Made by a program: the position numbers and the translations under genes. Shown piece after piece: positions 35,956 through 44,717 of a stretch of DNA of 64,000 bases. How positions within the stretch are numbered: the first letter of the stretch is position 1; each line of letters opens with the position of its first letter. Source of the stretch: an uncultured Anaerolineae bacterium (lineage in GTDB: Bacteria; Chloroflexota; Anaerolineae; Aggregatilineales; Phototrophicaceae); NCBI GenBank assembly GCA_937944445.1, contig CALDYP010000011.1:1-64000 (forward strand), given 5' to 3'. Under the pieces are notes generated by a model that was given only the letters and a program-made list of their open reading frames with translations, was not told the origin of the DNA and searched no databases.

Positions 35956-36759
35956 CTATTCTCCTTTGAAGTTGGGGGCGCGTTTTTCGATGAAAGCCTG
36001 CACGCCCTCGTGAAAGTCGTGCGTGGTGAACAAGTAGGCTTGTATTTGCGCCTCATAGTCGAGCGCCTCGTCAAACGTGCGCTCAGCGGCGCGGTAGATG
36101 GCGCGTTTGGTGCGGCCAATCGCCAGCGTGGGCAGCGCCGCCAGCCGTGATGCCAGCGCTCCTGCCTCCTGCATGAACGTCTCAGAGGCCACTACGCGGC
36201 TCACGATGTTCAGGCGCAGCGCTTCCTCAGCACTGACGCGGTGCTGCGCGTCCGCCAGCAGCGCTAGCTCGAGCGCTTTGCCCGCGCCTACCAACCGCTG
36301 AAGCAGCAGTGTTCCGCCGCCATCGGGGATGATGCCCACGTTGACGAAGGACGCGAATACAAAGCTCGCCTCTGCGCTAGCGATGCGGATGTCTGTAGCC
36401 AGCGCGAGCGACGCGCCCGCGCCTGCCGCCACGCCGTTGATCGCGCCGATGATGGGCTTCTCGAGGCGGCGCATCGTGAGGATCATCTGGTTGAGGCCTT
36501 CGCGCAGCAGGTCGGCCTTGTAGCCGGGGCCGCTGATGGCTGGCCCCAACTCGGCGAGGTCTTGGCCGCTGCAAAAGCCCTTGCCCGCCCCCGTGAGGAT
36601 GACCGCCCGCACGGCGCGGTCGCGCTCCACGCTGCGGAAGGCCTGCGCCAGCTCACGGTACATGGTGGTAGTTAGGGCGTTGCGCATCTCAGGGCGGTTG
36701 AGCGTGATCGTGGCCACGCCTGCATCAACTGTGTACTGGATCGTCTCGTAGGATGACAT
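35956..36759 (-). CDS. Enoyl-CoA hydratase/isomerase family protein, PaaG-like
   Basis: 267 residues, crotonase fold: [25 protein letters not shown], the oxyanion-hole stretch [20 protein letters not shown], and [18 protein letters not shown]. The two catalytic glutamates of classical hydratases are missing, and the aspartate in IPDGGG matches the PaaG isomerase type. This suggests an isomerase acting on an acyl-CoA rather than simple hydration; no other paa genes are in the window, so the substrate is open. AAGGAAG precedes the ATG. It lies between fabG and the HIT gene in one minus-strand run. Confidence 0.88.
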   Translation of the reverse strand: MSSYETIQYTVDAGVATITLNRPEMRNALTTTMYRELAQAFRSVERDRAVRAVILTGAGKGFCSGQDLAELGPAISGPGYKADLLREGLNQMILTMRRLEKPIIGAINGVAAGAGASLALATDIRIASAEASFVFASFVNVGIIPDGGGTLLLQRLVGAGKALELALLADAQHRVSAEEALRLNIVSRVVASETFMQEAGALASRLAALPTLAIGRTKRAIYRAAERTFDEALDYEAQIQAYLFTTHDFHEGVQAFIEKRAPNFKGE

Positions 36760-36809
36760 CGCGCAGCTTCCTTAGTGCCGTGGTGATTTTTAGCTACCAG
36801 TATAGCGCG

Positions 36810-37556
36810 CTACATCACCATCCCACCATCAACGACCAGAACTTGGCCGGTGATGTAAGCGGCGTCGTCGCTGGCGAGAAAGGCGACCGCCTTAGCGACG
36901 TCCTCGGGCGCGCCTTGCCGCCCTAACGGGATAGCCTCGATGGCCTTCTTCAGGATGTCCTCGCTGAGGGCTGCTGTCATGTCGCTAGCGATGAAGCCGG
37001 GCGCGACGGCGTTCACTGTGACGCCGCGTGAGGCGATCTCTTTGGCGAGCGCCTTCGTGAGGCCGATCATGCCCGCTTTGCTCGCGGCGTAGTTCGTCTG
37101 CCCGCCGTTGCCGGCGATGCCGACGACGCTCGTGATGTTGATGATGCGCCCGCTGCGCTGCTTCATCATGCCGCGGCTGGCGGCCTTGCTGCACAGCCAC
37201 GCGCTGCGCAGGTTGGTGTCGATCACCACGTCGAAATCGTCTGGCTTCAGCATCATGATCACGTTGTCGCGCGTGATGCCAGCGTTGTTGACGAGAATAT
37301 CGACCTTGCCGAAGGCGTCGGTGACGGCTTTGAAGAGGGCGTTCACCTGTTCGGGGTCGCTCACGTCGGCTTGAACGGCCAGCGCGTCGCTGCCCGCGGC
37401 GCGAATGGCGGCGACGACTTCTTCAGCAGCGGCGGCGCTCGCGTGGTAGTTCACCGCGACTTTCGCGCCGTGGCTGCCTAACTCAAGCGCGATGGCGCGG
37501 CCAATGCCGCGGCTGCCGCCGGTTACGATGGCCACTTTTCCGTCAAATTTGCCCAT
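36810..37556 (-). CDS. fabG: 3-oxoacyl-ACP reductase, FabG-like SDR
   Basis: 248 residues, full-length short-chain dehydrogenase. The cofactor motif is TGGSRGIGRAIA, NNAG is present, the active-site serine is in ITSVVG, and YAASKAG supplies Tyr and Lys. The tail GQVLVVDGGMVM is typical of FabG. It reduces 3-oxoacyl-ACP with NADPH in fatty acid elongation. The frame continues upstream to 37640, but the ATG at 37556 with AAGGACGAG before it is the true start. No other fab genes are next to it, so a role on acyl-CoA rather than acyl-ACP is possible. Confidence 0.92.
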   Translation of the reverse strand: MGKFDGKVAIVTGGSRGIGRAIALELGSHGAKVAVNYHASAAAAEEVVAAIRAAGSDALAVQADVSDPEQVNALFKAVTDAFGKVDILVNNAGITRDNVIMMLKPDDFDVVIDTNLRSAWLCSKAASRGMMKQRSGRIINITSVVGIAGNGGQTNYAASKAGMIGLTKALAKEIASRGVTVNAVAPGFIASDMTAALSEDILKKAIEAIPLGRQGAPEDVAKAVAFLASDDAAYITGQVLVVDGGMVM

Positions 37557-37615
37557 GTTGTCTCGTCCTTGTGTAGTCTTTGTCCTGATGTGATAACCCG
37601 TGCGTGATGTATGGG

Positions 37616-39166
37616 CTACGGGCTGCTTCCGCCGACCCAACCGAGGAAGATGATCTGCCCGCGTAGGTCAGAGGTGAGGTTGACAGCGTCAAAACCGCTG
37701 GGTGATGCGCTGTAAAGGTCAACGCGCCCATCCACACGCGGGTTGACCCCTGTAAACGCGACAAAGCGCCCGTTAGGGGCGTACTGTGGGTTGCACATGC
37801 TGGGGGGCGGGTTGCCACGCGCGATGAAGTCGAAATTGGTATCCACAACGCGCACGCCGTAGGGGCAGACGCCCCCCACACCGCCAATGGCCAGCCGCGT
37901 TCCGTCCGGTGACCATGCCGCACTCATGCCAAACCGTGGGAACACAAGGTCATCGCGTCGTTCGCGGACGATCGTGCCGTTGACCGTCATCAGGACGAGA
38001 TCCGTCGTGTTGGTGGTGGCGCGCTGGAAGAAGACAAGGCTGCCGTCGCGCGTCCATGCATCGGCAAGGTAGAGGCTGTCCTCATCGCCTGCGGCTACTA
38101 CTCGTCGTGGGATGAAGCGGTCAACGTCGGCGAGGTAGAGCTGCCGCTGGGGGTTGAGCAGGTCGAGTTGGTCGCCACCGGCGATCACAAACTGACGGTT
38201 GTTGATCCAGCGCACTGGCTCGGTCGTGTAGACATCGCCCACTTGGTTCAGCGTGTCGCGCTGGAAGTCGTAGACGAACACTGTGCCGCCCTCTGGCTGC
38301 GGGTCGATGAGGGCGTCGCAGGCGTCCGCCTCACCGGGCGTCCACGTGGGGCAGGTCAAACGGTCGGAGACGAACGCGATGTAACGACCGTTGGGCGACC
38401 AGACGGGGTAGAAGTCGTAAGCGCCGCTGTTCGACAGGTTGACCCGCCCGCTGCCTTGACTGTCGTAGAGGAAGATGTCGAGCGCGTAGCCGGTGTCGAG
38501 CGTAACGGCGATCTGCGAGGCGTCCGGCGACCACGCGGGCAGGCTGTTGATGCCGCGTTGAGCGAGCGAAGGCATGGCGGCGATCCGTCCCCCCAACCCA
38601 ACCCGCAGGTTGAGCATGTAAAGGCCATCCAAGCGCATATAAGCCAGCCCCGAGCCGTTGGGCGCGGGGAAGATCTGGCTGCCAGTGCTGGAGTCTAGGG
38701 TGATGATTGGGGTGCGGCTGTTGGGCTGGCCGGGCGTGACGTAGTAGACGATGAGCTGATTGTTCTCAGGGCTGGGGGTGGAGATGTTGGTGATGGTGGT
38801 ACGATCGTTGCTGTTGGCGAACACGATCAACGGCGTGGTGATGTCGCCGCGCAAGCTGGCGGGAACCTCGACGCGCTGCCAGTTGTCAAAGGTGAACCCG
38901 ACGGTTGGCTGAGGCGTAATCGACGGGGTAGGGGTGACGCTGGGCGTCCACGTTGCGGTCGGCGTGAGCGTGGCCGTTGGGGTCAGGGTAGGCGTCGGCG
39001 TGAGCGTGGCTGTGGGGGTGACGGTCGGCGACGGCGTGATAGTGGCTGTCGGCGTAACAGTGGCCGTGGCCGTAGGGGTGGCTGTTGGCTCGGCGGCTGG
39101 GCTGCACGCCGAGGCTGCTGCCATGATAACCACGATGAACGCCCAATAGAGGCGACGTTTTGTCAT
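37616..39166 (-). CDS. Lipoprotein with Pro/Thr stalk and TolB/WD40-like beta-propeller
   Basis: 516 residues. A lipoprotein signal ends at C21 (AAASAC). Residues 27-88 are a PTATxTPT-type repeat stalk. The remainder has propeller blades marked by LPAWSPDASQIAVTL, YPVWSPNGRYIAFVSD, AAWSPDGTRLAIGG and QYAPNGRFVAFTG, as in TolB-type repeats. It should be anchored outside the cytoplasmic membrane and bind a protein or glycan. It follows the AlbA-type regulator gene by about 40 bp and precedes fabG by about 60 bp. No ligand can be named. Confidence 0.85.
   Translation of the reverse strand: MTKRRLYWAFIVVIMAAASACSPAAEPTATPTATATVTPTATITPSPTVTPTATLTPTPTLTPTATLTPTATWTPSVTPTPSITPQPTVGFTFDNWQRVEVPASLRGDITTPLIVFANSNDRTTITNISTPSPENNQLIVYYVTPGQPNSRTPIITLDSSTGSQIFPAPNGSGLAYMRLDGLYMLNLRVGLGGRIAAMPSLAQRGINSLPAWSPDASQIAVTLDTGYALDIFLYDSQGSGRVNLSNSGAYDFYPVWSPNGRYIAFVSDRLTCPTWTPGEADACDALIDPQPEGGTVFVYDFQRDTLNQVGDVYTTEPVRWINNRQFVIAGGDQLDLLNPQRQLYLADVDRFIPRRVVAAGDEDSLYLADAWTRDGSLVFFQRATTNTTDLVLMTVNGTIVRERRDDLVFPRFGMSAAWSPDGTRLAIGGVGGVCPYGVRVVDTNFDFIARGNPPPSMCNPQYAPNGRFVAFTGVNPRVDGRVDLYSASPSGFDAVNLTSDLRGQIIFLGWVGGSSP
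38903..39088 (-). repeat. Degenerate tandem repeat coding the PTATxTPT stalk
   Basis: About ten imperfect units of roughly 18 bp inside the lipoprotein gene, made of alternating Pro/Thr and hydrophobic codons. Their reverse reading gives a GVxVAVGV shadow frame on the plus strand. Such arrays can change length by slippage. Confidence 0.7.
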
Positions 39167-39207
39167 AATCCCTGTCTCGATTCGATTACAGTTGTTCAGC
39201 GCGGCGG

Positions 39208-40587
39208 TCAGGCTTGTTCAGGGGCTGCCCGCCTGAGCACGTAGTACGACCCACGCTTCTGCCCCATTTTCAATAGGATGCCCTTCTTGACAAGGTCTAC
39301 CAGATCGCGGCGGATCGTTTCGCTGTGGATTTCTTGGAACTGGGCTTGCAAATCGCTGTTGGTCAGCCGCCCGGAGGGACTTTCTAGCAGCAGGGTCAGG
39401 GCGCGCTCTTGACGCGGGTTGAGGTCATGACCAGCGATCAGCTCGGTCAAGGAAACGGTTGAGGCAGGCGAGGGCACGGCTGCTTCTTCGCGCGAGTTGT
39501 ACAGCACCACTTGGAACCCCCCCGCGCGCTCGATGAACTCCGGCGCGCGCAGCCCATGAGACTGCATCAGCTCGATCACGCGATCCACCCCATAGCCCAA
39601 CCGCTCGATGTAGAGCATGTCCGATAAGACCTGCACGATGATCGGGTTGCGGCTGAAGCGCTCGTCTTTGAGGTTTTCGAGCGTCATATACCCCGGTAGG
39701 CCGCCGGGGCTGTGCACCTCAAAGCGGTTGGTGAACACCAGCACACGGATGTAATCGCCTTGAATGCTGTAATCCCGATGGGCTAGCGCGTTGATGATCA
39801 ACTCGCGGGCGGCTTCCATCGGGTATTCGTACTGTTCTTCGCGCGCCATCGTGTCTCCTAAGCGAACCTCGCGCCGCAGGTGCGCGCGCAGGAAGGGTTC
39901 GATGTGACGAATTTGATCGATCAGCGTGCCGGAGAGGTCTTGACGGGTGTGGGTATCGGTCATGACCGTGCCATCGAAATGCACCGCGGAGATGGTTGCG
40001 CCGCGCACAAAACGCTGTGGGTCTTTGCCGAAAAGCAGGATGCCGGCGTAAGTGGGACGGAGCGTGCCGCCGACGTCCACCAAACAGCCGCGTTGCAGCA
40101 AGAGCGATTCAGCCGTGGCGGCGCTGTACCCTGCGAGGCTGGCCGCGTACTCGTTGACCTTGTGCCAGTCAAGATCGCTGCGGTTTGCGCCTTCGGCGGG
40201 GGTGCTCTCGAACGACAAAGCCCCACGCAGCATCATCAAGCGGCGCAGTTCACGGCTTGGCAGGTTGGTGATCTGCGAGGTGTGGTAGACGACGTAGCGC
40301 CCGGCGCTGGTAGCGTAGACGTGCGGCATGCCCGCTGGCACGTGGACGATCACCTTGTGATCGACGATGCGGGGCAGGGGCAGGATGAGCGGCGGATCGA
40401 GCGTCAAGGCTGCCTCTAACACGCGATCGATGATCGTCTCCCCATCGGCAGAGTCGTCCAAATGCACGTGGAGCATTCCACCTTGATAATTGGCAAGCCC
40501 CGCTAGTGCTTCTTCGATGTCGGTGTTAGACGCCTGTGCCGCCAGTGTGTAAGGCACCAGCGCAGAGGTGGTGGTTGGGGTAGTCAT
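39208..40587 (-). CDS. AlbA/Schlafen-type ATP-binding transcriptional regulator
   Basis: 459 residues. An AlbA_2-like N-terminal half (GGMLHVHLDDS, RYVVYHTSQITNLPSRELRRLM) is followed by the HATPase_c_4-like part with AARELIINALAHRDYSIQG and VHSPGGLPGYMTLENL. A winged-helix domain of about 70 residues ends the protein (LNPRQERALTLLLE, SETIRRDLVDLVKKGILLK). Proteins of this build are putative DNA-binding regulators. It starts 5 bp after the lon stop, so it is cotranscribed with lon; a regulator tied to the protease is an inference. Confidence 0.85.
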   Translation of the reverse strand: MTTPTTTSALVPYTLAAQASNTDIEEALAGLANYQGGMLHVHLDDSADGETIIDRVLEAALTLDPPLILPLPRIVDHKVIVHVPAGMPHVYATSAGRYVVYHTSQITNLPSRELRRLMMLRGALSFESTPAEGANRSDLDWHKVNEYAASLAGYSAATAESLLLQRGCLVDVGGTLRPTYAGILLFGKDPQRFVRGATISAVHFDGTVMTDTHTRQDLSGTLIDQIRHIEPFLRAHLRREVRLGDTMAREEQYEYPMEAARELIINALAHRDYSIQGDYIRVLVFTNRFEVHSPGGLPGYMTLENLKDERFSRNPIIVQVLSDMLYIERLGYGVDRVIELMQSHGLRAPEFIERAGGFQVVLYNSREEAAVPSPASTVSLTELIAGHDLNPRQERALTLLLESPSGRLTNSDLQAQFQEIHSETIRRDLVDLVKKGILLKMGQKRGSYYVLRRAAPEQA

Positions 40588-40592
40588 TGCAC

Positions 40593-42971
40593 TTAACTTT
40601 CGTCGCCCGCCTCGCGTTCTGCTGCTTGGAGGTCACGTTGGCGCTGTTCAGGCGCGGAGTGCAGCATGATCTCCATGACTTCGTCCATGTGCTTCACGAA
40701 CGTGATGTTGACATCGCGCAGGGCAGACCTCGGTATATCGACTAGGTCTTTGCTATTATCCGCTGGGAGGATGATATTGGCAATTTGGCGGCGGCGGGCG
40801 GCCAGCACCTTCTCTTTGATGCCGCCAACGGGCAGGACGTAACCGCGCAGCGTGATCTCACCGGTCATCGCATAGTCAGCGCGGACTTTTTGCTCAGTGA
40901 ACGCGCTGATGATGCCGGTGGCCAGCGCAATTCCCGCCGAGGGGCCATCTTTGGGCACGCCCCCTTCCGGCAGGTGCACGTGAATGTCGTAGTTCTCGAA
41001 GTCATCAACGGGCACGTCGAGATCAATTGCTTTGGAGCGCATGAACGAAAGTGCAGTCTGAGCGGACTCTTGCAGCACGTCGCCGAGCTGCCCTGTGAGC
41101 GTGAGCGTGCCTTTGCCCGGCAGCAGCGTCACCTCGATGATCTGGGTGTCGCCCCCGCTGGGTGACCACACTAGCCCCGTTACCAGCCCCACACTGTCCT
41201 CGCGGTTGACACGCGATTCAATGACGTAGGGAGCGCCGAGATACTTCTCAACCAGCTTAGGCGTAATCCGATGAGGATAGGGGCGCTTGGCGGCCACCAA
41301 CCGCGCCAGCTTGCGGCAGATGTTGGCGATTTCGCGCTCAAGGCCGCGCACGCCCGCCTCTAGCGTATACTGGCGAATGAGCAGTTGGATGGCGTCGGTT
41401 TGGAAGGTGATCTTGCGCCGCGCCAGACCGTGCGCGCTGAGCGCTTTGGGGATGAGGAAGCGGCGGGCGATCTCTACTTTCTCTTCCTCGGTGTAGGGTC
41501 GGAACTCGATCACCTCCATGCGATCTTCTAGCGCGGCAGGTAGCGGATCAAGGTCGTTGGCGGTGGCGATGAACAGCACCTGCGATAGGTCGTAGGGCAC
41601 TTCGAGATAATGATCCGAGAAGGCGGTATTTTGTTCAGGGTCGAGCACTTCCAGCAGTGCAGCGGCGGGGTCTCCGCGGTAGTCTTCGCTCATCTTGTCG
41701 ATCTCATCAAGCAGCAGCACTGGGTTCACCGTGCCCGCTTGTTTCATCGTCTCGATGATGCGCCCCGGCAGCGCGCCAACGTAGGTGCGTCGATGGCCGC
41801 GGATTTCGGCCTCATCGCGGACGCCGCCTAAGCTCACGCGGACGAACTCGCGCCCGAGCGCTTTGGCGATGGTCTTGCCGAGCGAGGTTTTGCCGACGCC
41901 GGGCGGCCCCACAAAGCACAGGATGGGCGTGCGCATCTTCTTCCCCGCCAGCTTGCGCACAGCGATATGCTCCAGCACGCGCTCTTTGACCTTCGGCAGG
42001 CCGTAATGCGCCTGCTCCAATACTTTCTCAGCGTGGCGCAGGTTCAAGTTGTCGTGGCTGGCTTTGCTCCACGGCACGTCAATCAGCCACTGGATGTAGG
42101 TGCGGATGACGCCCGCCTCAGGCGACATGTAGGGCATCTGCTGCAAGCGGCTCAGCTCAGTCATGGCGCGCGCTTCAATCGCTGGGGGCATCCCCGCTGC
42201 TTGGATGCTGGCGCGCAGTTGGACCATCTCGGCGGCGAAGGGATCCGCCTCGCCGAGTTCGCCTTGAATGATGCGAAGCTGCTCGCGCAGGTACGCTTCG
42301 CGCTGATTGTTGGACATGTCGCTCTGCACGCGGATGTTGAGTTCGTTGTGCGCTTCGAGGGTCGCCAACCGACTGACCAACTCGCGCAGCAGCAGCGCGA
42401 TGCGCTGGTCAACCTCCAGCGTGTTCAACAGTGTAAGCTGCTGATCGGTTGGCAGGTTGAGCGTCGCGGCGATCATGTCGGTGAGAGCAGATGCGTCGTC
42501 CGTCTCGATGATGACCTCAGCGGCGCTGGCTGGGATGTTTTCATCTAGCAGCACTATCTGACGATACAGGGCGACCAACTCGCGCAGTTTGCCTTTGACG
42601 ATGGGCAGCTCAGTCACCTCGCACACATAGGCGCTGGGGATGGCCGTGTCGTGTTGGACTTGCGTCAGCTGCACGCGCCGCAGCACGTGCAGCAGCAGGT
42701 AGGTCTCTGAACTGCCGCGTTGGATGTTCATCACTTGGGCTTCCACTGCAATGCTTTGCCCCGCAAGAGCAGCGCTAGGGGCCGCAATGAGCCGGTCGCG
42801 TGGGCTAAGCTGCGCAATCAGGGCAGACTGATACGCGCTGTCCAACCGCAGCGTGACGATCTGATGAGGCAGCAAAACACGGTCAGTAACCGTGAGGATG
42901 GGTAGTTGATCCACCTTCAGTCTGCTGGGTTGTTCCAGCCGCTGACGGGGCTTGTTGCTCGGCTTCGTCAA
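40593..42971 (-). CDS. lon: ATP-dependent Lon protease
   Basis: 792 residues. Walker A is GPPGVGKTSLGKTIA; LLDEIDKM follows. The proteolytic serine is in KDGPSAGIALATG, and the lysine is in PVGGIKEKVLAARR. The N-terminal substrate domain starts with LPILTVTDRVLLPHQIV, shorter and more divergent than in E. coli. It degrades misfolded and regulatory proteins in the cytoplasm. The start is a rare TTG at 42971, chosen because GAGGAG lies about six bases upstream and no ATG is available near the normal N-terminus. Confidence 0.95.
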   Translation of the reverse strand: MTKPSNKPRQRLEQPSRLKVDQLPILTVTDRVLLPHQIVTLRLDSAYQSALIAQLSPRDRLIAAPSAALAGQSIAVEAQVMNIQRGSSETYLLLHVLRRVQLTQVQHDTAIPSAYVCEVTELPIVKGKLRELVALYRQIVLLDENIPASAAEVIIETDDASALTDMIAATLNLPTDQQLTLLNTLEVDQRIALLLRELVSRLATLEAHNELNIRVQSDMSNNQREAYLREQLRIIQGELGEADPFAAEMVQLRASIQAAGMPPAIEARAMTELSRLQQMPYMSPEAGVIRTYIQWLIDVPWSKASHDNLNLRHAEKVLEQAHYGLPKVKERVLEHIAVRKLAGKKMRTPILCFVGPPGVGKTSLGKTIAKALGREFVRVSLGGVRDEAEIRGHRRTYVGALPGRIIETMKQAGTVNPVLLLDEIDKMSEDYRGDPAAALLEVLDPEQNTAFSDHYLEVPYDLSQVLFIATANDLDPLPAALEDRMEVIEFRPYTEEEKVEIARRFLIPKALSAHGLARRKITFQTDAIQLLIRQYTLEAGVRGLEREIANICRKLARLVAAKRPYPHRITPKLVEKYLGAPYVIESRVNREDSVGLVTGLVWSPSGGDTQIIEVTLLPGKGTLTLTGQLGDVLQESAQTALSFMRSKAIDLDVPVDDFENYDIHVHLPEGGVPKDGPSAGIALATGIISAFTEQKVRADYAMTGEITLRGYVLPVGGIKEKVLAARRRQIANIILPADNSKDLVDIPRSALRDVNITFVKHMDEVMEIMLHSAPEQRQRDLQAAEREAGDES

Positions 42972-43272
42972 GGAAGCTCCTCAATCGCTGTTTAGTAGGT
43001 TTGATCTGCGCTGTTAGTGTAGAGCATCCGTCGGTGATGTACAGTCCGATTTACAGCAGAAGGGGGAGTGTCTAAATTCGAACAGAGGACTCATCTAGCC
43101 CCCTTCAAGGGGCGCGCCCTAGCTGAGTGCTTCAGCGCTCGGCGCGACGGTGAAGGCCGATGACTGTCTGTTTATCTTTAGACACTCCCGCAGAAGGTTG
43201 CCTCTGGGAAGCGCTGGGGCGATCCGATACACTGACAGGCGCGCAACAGTGCTGCAAGCGATGGAGTTGTCT
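42972..43272. other. Non-coding gap holding the miniature element
   Basis: This 301-bp divergent gap holds the lon leader, the MITE-like element with its flanking duplications, and the ribosome-binding site of the next gene. A weak minus-strand promoter for lon (TGTACA, 16 bp, TACACT, around 43020-43045) is possible. No other gene is seen. Confidence 0.6.
43064..43189. mobile_element. MITE-like miniature inverted-repeat element with 8-bp target duplication
   Basis: The 126-bp element begins GGGAGTGTCTAAA (43064-43076) and ends with the exact inverse TTTAGACACTCCC (43177-43189). The match resumes inward after a 4-bp break as AACAGA on both sides. GCAGAAGG stands directly outside both ends (43056-43063 and 43190-43197), as expected for an 8-bp target-site duplication. 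No transposase frame fits inside. The 8-bp duplication is typical of IS256/Mutator-type transposases, so the parent family is a guess. Inside is a CCCCTT/AAGGGG hairpin. Confidence 0.8.
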
Positions 43273-44679
43273 ATGAAATTGTCGATTGGGCTAACGCTTC
43301 TGGCCGCTTTGGTCGGGTTTGGGTTGGTGGCTGCTGCGGGGCGTTTTCTGCTCGTGCCCACTGGCGAGACCATCGTCATGGCTGAGTTCGCCCACGCGCG
43401 CATCACCCCCAACGCCGACGGCGAGGACGACATCACGACGTTCCGTTATGAGCTGCGGCGCAACGCCGAGGTGACCCTCACGTTCACCAGCGTCGATGGA
43501 CAAGTTTTTACGTTCCGCGAACGTCAGCCGCGCATCGCCGGGGAGTACAGCGTGCCGTTCAGCGGGGTAGTGGGCGGCTTCGTCTTACCCGGCGAGCGGT
43601 TCATCAACACCGTCGAGCGTCGTCTGATGCCCAACGGCGTTTACACGTGGACGCTGCGAGCCGTGGACGAGGCTGGCACGCTCAGCGAGCGCAGCGGCAC
43701 GCTGGAGATTGCCGATGCCGACACCGCGCTGCCGCTCATCTCGTCGTTCAGCGTCGGGCCGTCCACTTTCAGCCCGAACCAAGACGGCATCGCCGATCGC
43801 GTCAACATTGAGGTGTACCTAGAAAAAGAGGCGACGCTGCGCGTGTACCTGCTGGACGCGAACGGCGTCGAGATCCCAATTGCGGCGCGGCGCGGCGGGC
43901 GTCTGCCCGGCGAGGCAGGGCGTCACATCTTCGACTATGAGGGCGGCGTAGACCTCGGTGCTGATCCGCCGCCTGACGGCACGTACACGGTGATCGCTGA
44001 GGCGCAAGACGCCGTGGGGCAGCGCGTCACGGCCAGCGCCAGCCTGACGATTGAGCTGGGCGGCAAGCCGCGCGCGGAGATCGTGCCGCAAGTGCAGGGC
44101 GTGGACGTCGTCTTCGTGTCGATGCCCTATGAAGAGCGCTTCGCTAGCGATTTTGACGTGCTGGGGGACCTTGTTCCACCGCCAGATGACCCGCAGAGCC
44201 TCGCGTTCAGCAGCATCACCATGCCGCTGGGGCACATGCTGGTGTTTATGTTGACGGTGGAAAATTACAACAACGTGCCGATCCGCACGACGTATCCGCC
44301 GCCCGGAACGGTCTATCAGCAGTCGCAGTCAGCGGCCTCGCTGGGCGCGTTTGAGTCGTCCGGCGCGTGGCGGGTGGGCATTCAGTGCGAGACATCTAGG
44401 ATGTCCTTCCCTTACCGCTGGGCGCTGGGCAGCCCTGAAACGCTTATGGCGATCCCGGACCCGCGCGATGGCACGGTGCACTACTACGTCCCGCCGAACT
44501 CGCGCGTAGTGGTGTGGGGCGGCATTCGCTTCACGGACGTCGAGCGCCGCCAAAACCCGCAGCGCTGTTGGGCTGGCCTCATCCAAGAGGACGTGGAGGT
44601 GAGCTTGCGCAACAGCTATGTGGGCGCGCGCGAGATCGAACTGGTTGACCCGGATGCGAATAATCCCGCAGAGCGCTAA
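43273..44679 (+). CDS. Membrane-anchored protein with FlgD-Ig-like domains
   Basis: About 468 residues. A single N-terminal hydrophobic segment (about 4-28) serves as signal or anchor. Two motifs, ITPNADGEDDITTFRYEL and FSPNQDGIADRVNIEVYL, are the SPNxDG calcium-loop-like openings of FlgD_ig/CHU_C-type Ig domains. The C-terminal about 180 residues are not recognised. The frame extends to 43150 inside the MITE, but GGAG six bases before the ATG at 43273 is the better start. It lies 38 bp before a PhnD-like lipoprotein gene and two glycosyltransferase genes. Extracellular role assumed. Confidence 0.78.
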   Translation: MKLSIGLTLLAALVGFGLVAAAGRFLLVPTGETIVMAEFAHARITPNADGEDDITTFRYELRRNAEVTLTFTSVDGQVFTFRERQPRIAGEYSVPFSGVVGGFVLPGERFINTVERRLMPNGVYTWTLRAVDEAGTLSERSGTLEIADADTALPLISSFSVGPSTFSPNQDGIADRVNIEVYLEKEATLRVYLLDANGVEIPIAARRGGRLPGEAGRHIFDYEGGVDLGADPPPDGTYTVIAEAQDAVGQRVTASASLTIELGGKPRAEIVPQVQGVDVVFVSMPYEERFASDFDVLGDLVPPPDDPQSLAFSSITMPLGHMLVFMLTVENYNNVPIRTTYPPPGTVYQQSQSAASLGAFESSGAWRVGIQCETSRMSFPYRWALGSPETLMAIPDPRDGTVHYYVPPNSRVVVWGGIRFTDVERRQNPQRCWAGLIQEDVEVSLRNSYVGAREIELVDPDANNPAER

Positions 44680-44717
44680 ACTTAGGAGGGTATGACGGTC
44701 TATCGGGGGATGCGCAC

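Noticed and set aside
35955-36119. Longer HIT protein starting at 36119
   Set aside because: The extra 55 residues overlap the crotonase gene and look random; the ribosome-binding site is at the ATG at 35954.
37557-37640. Longer FabG starting at 37640
   Set aside because: The extension overlaps the end of the upstream lipoprotein gene and is absent from FabG proteins.
38903-39149. Regular repeat array that might be a CRISPR or a GV-rich protein on the plus strand
   Set aside because: Units are short, imperfect and in frame with a Pro/Thr lipoprotein stalk; there are no unique spacers.
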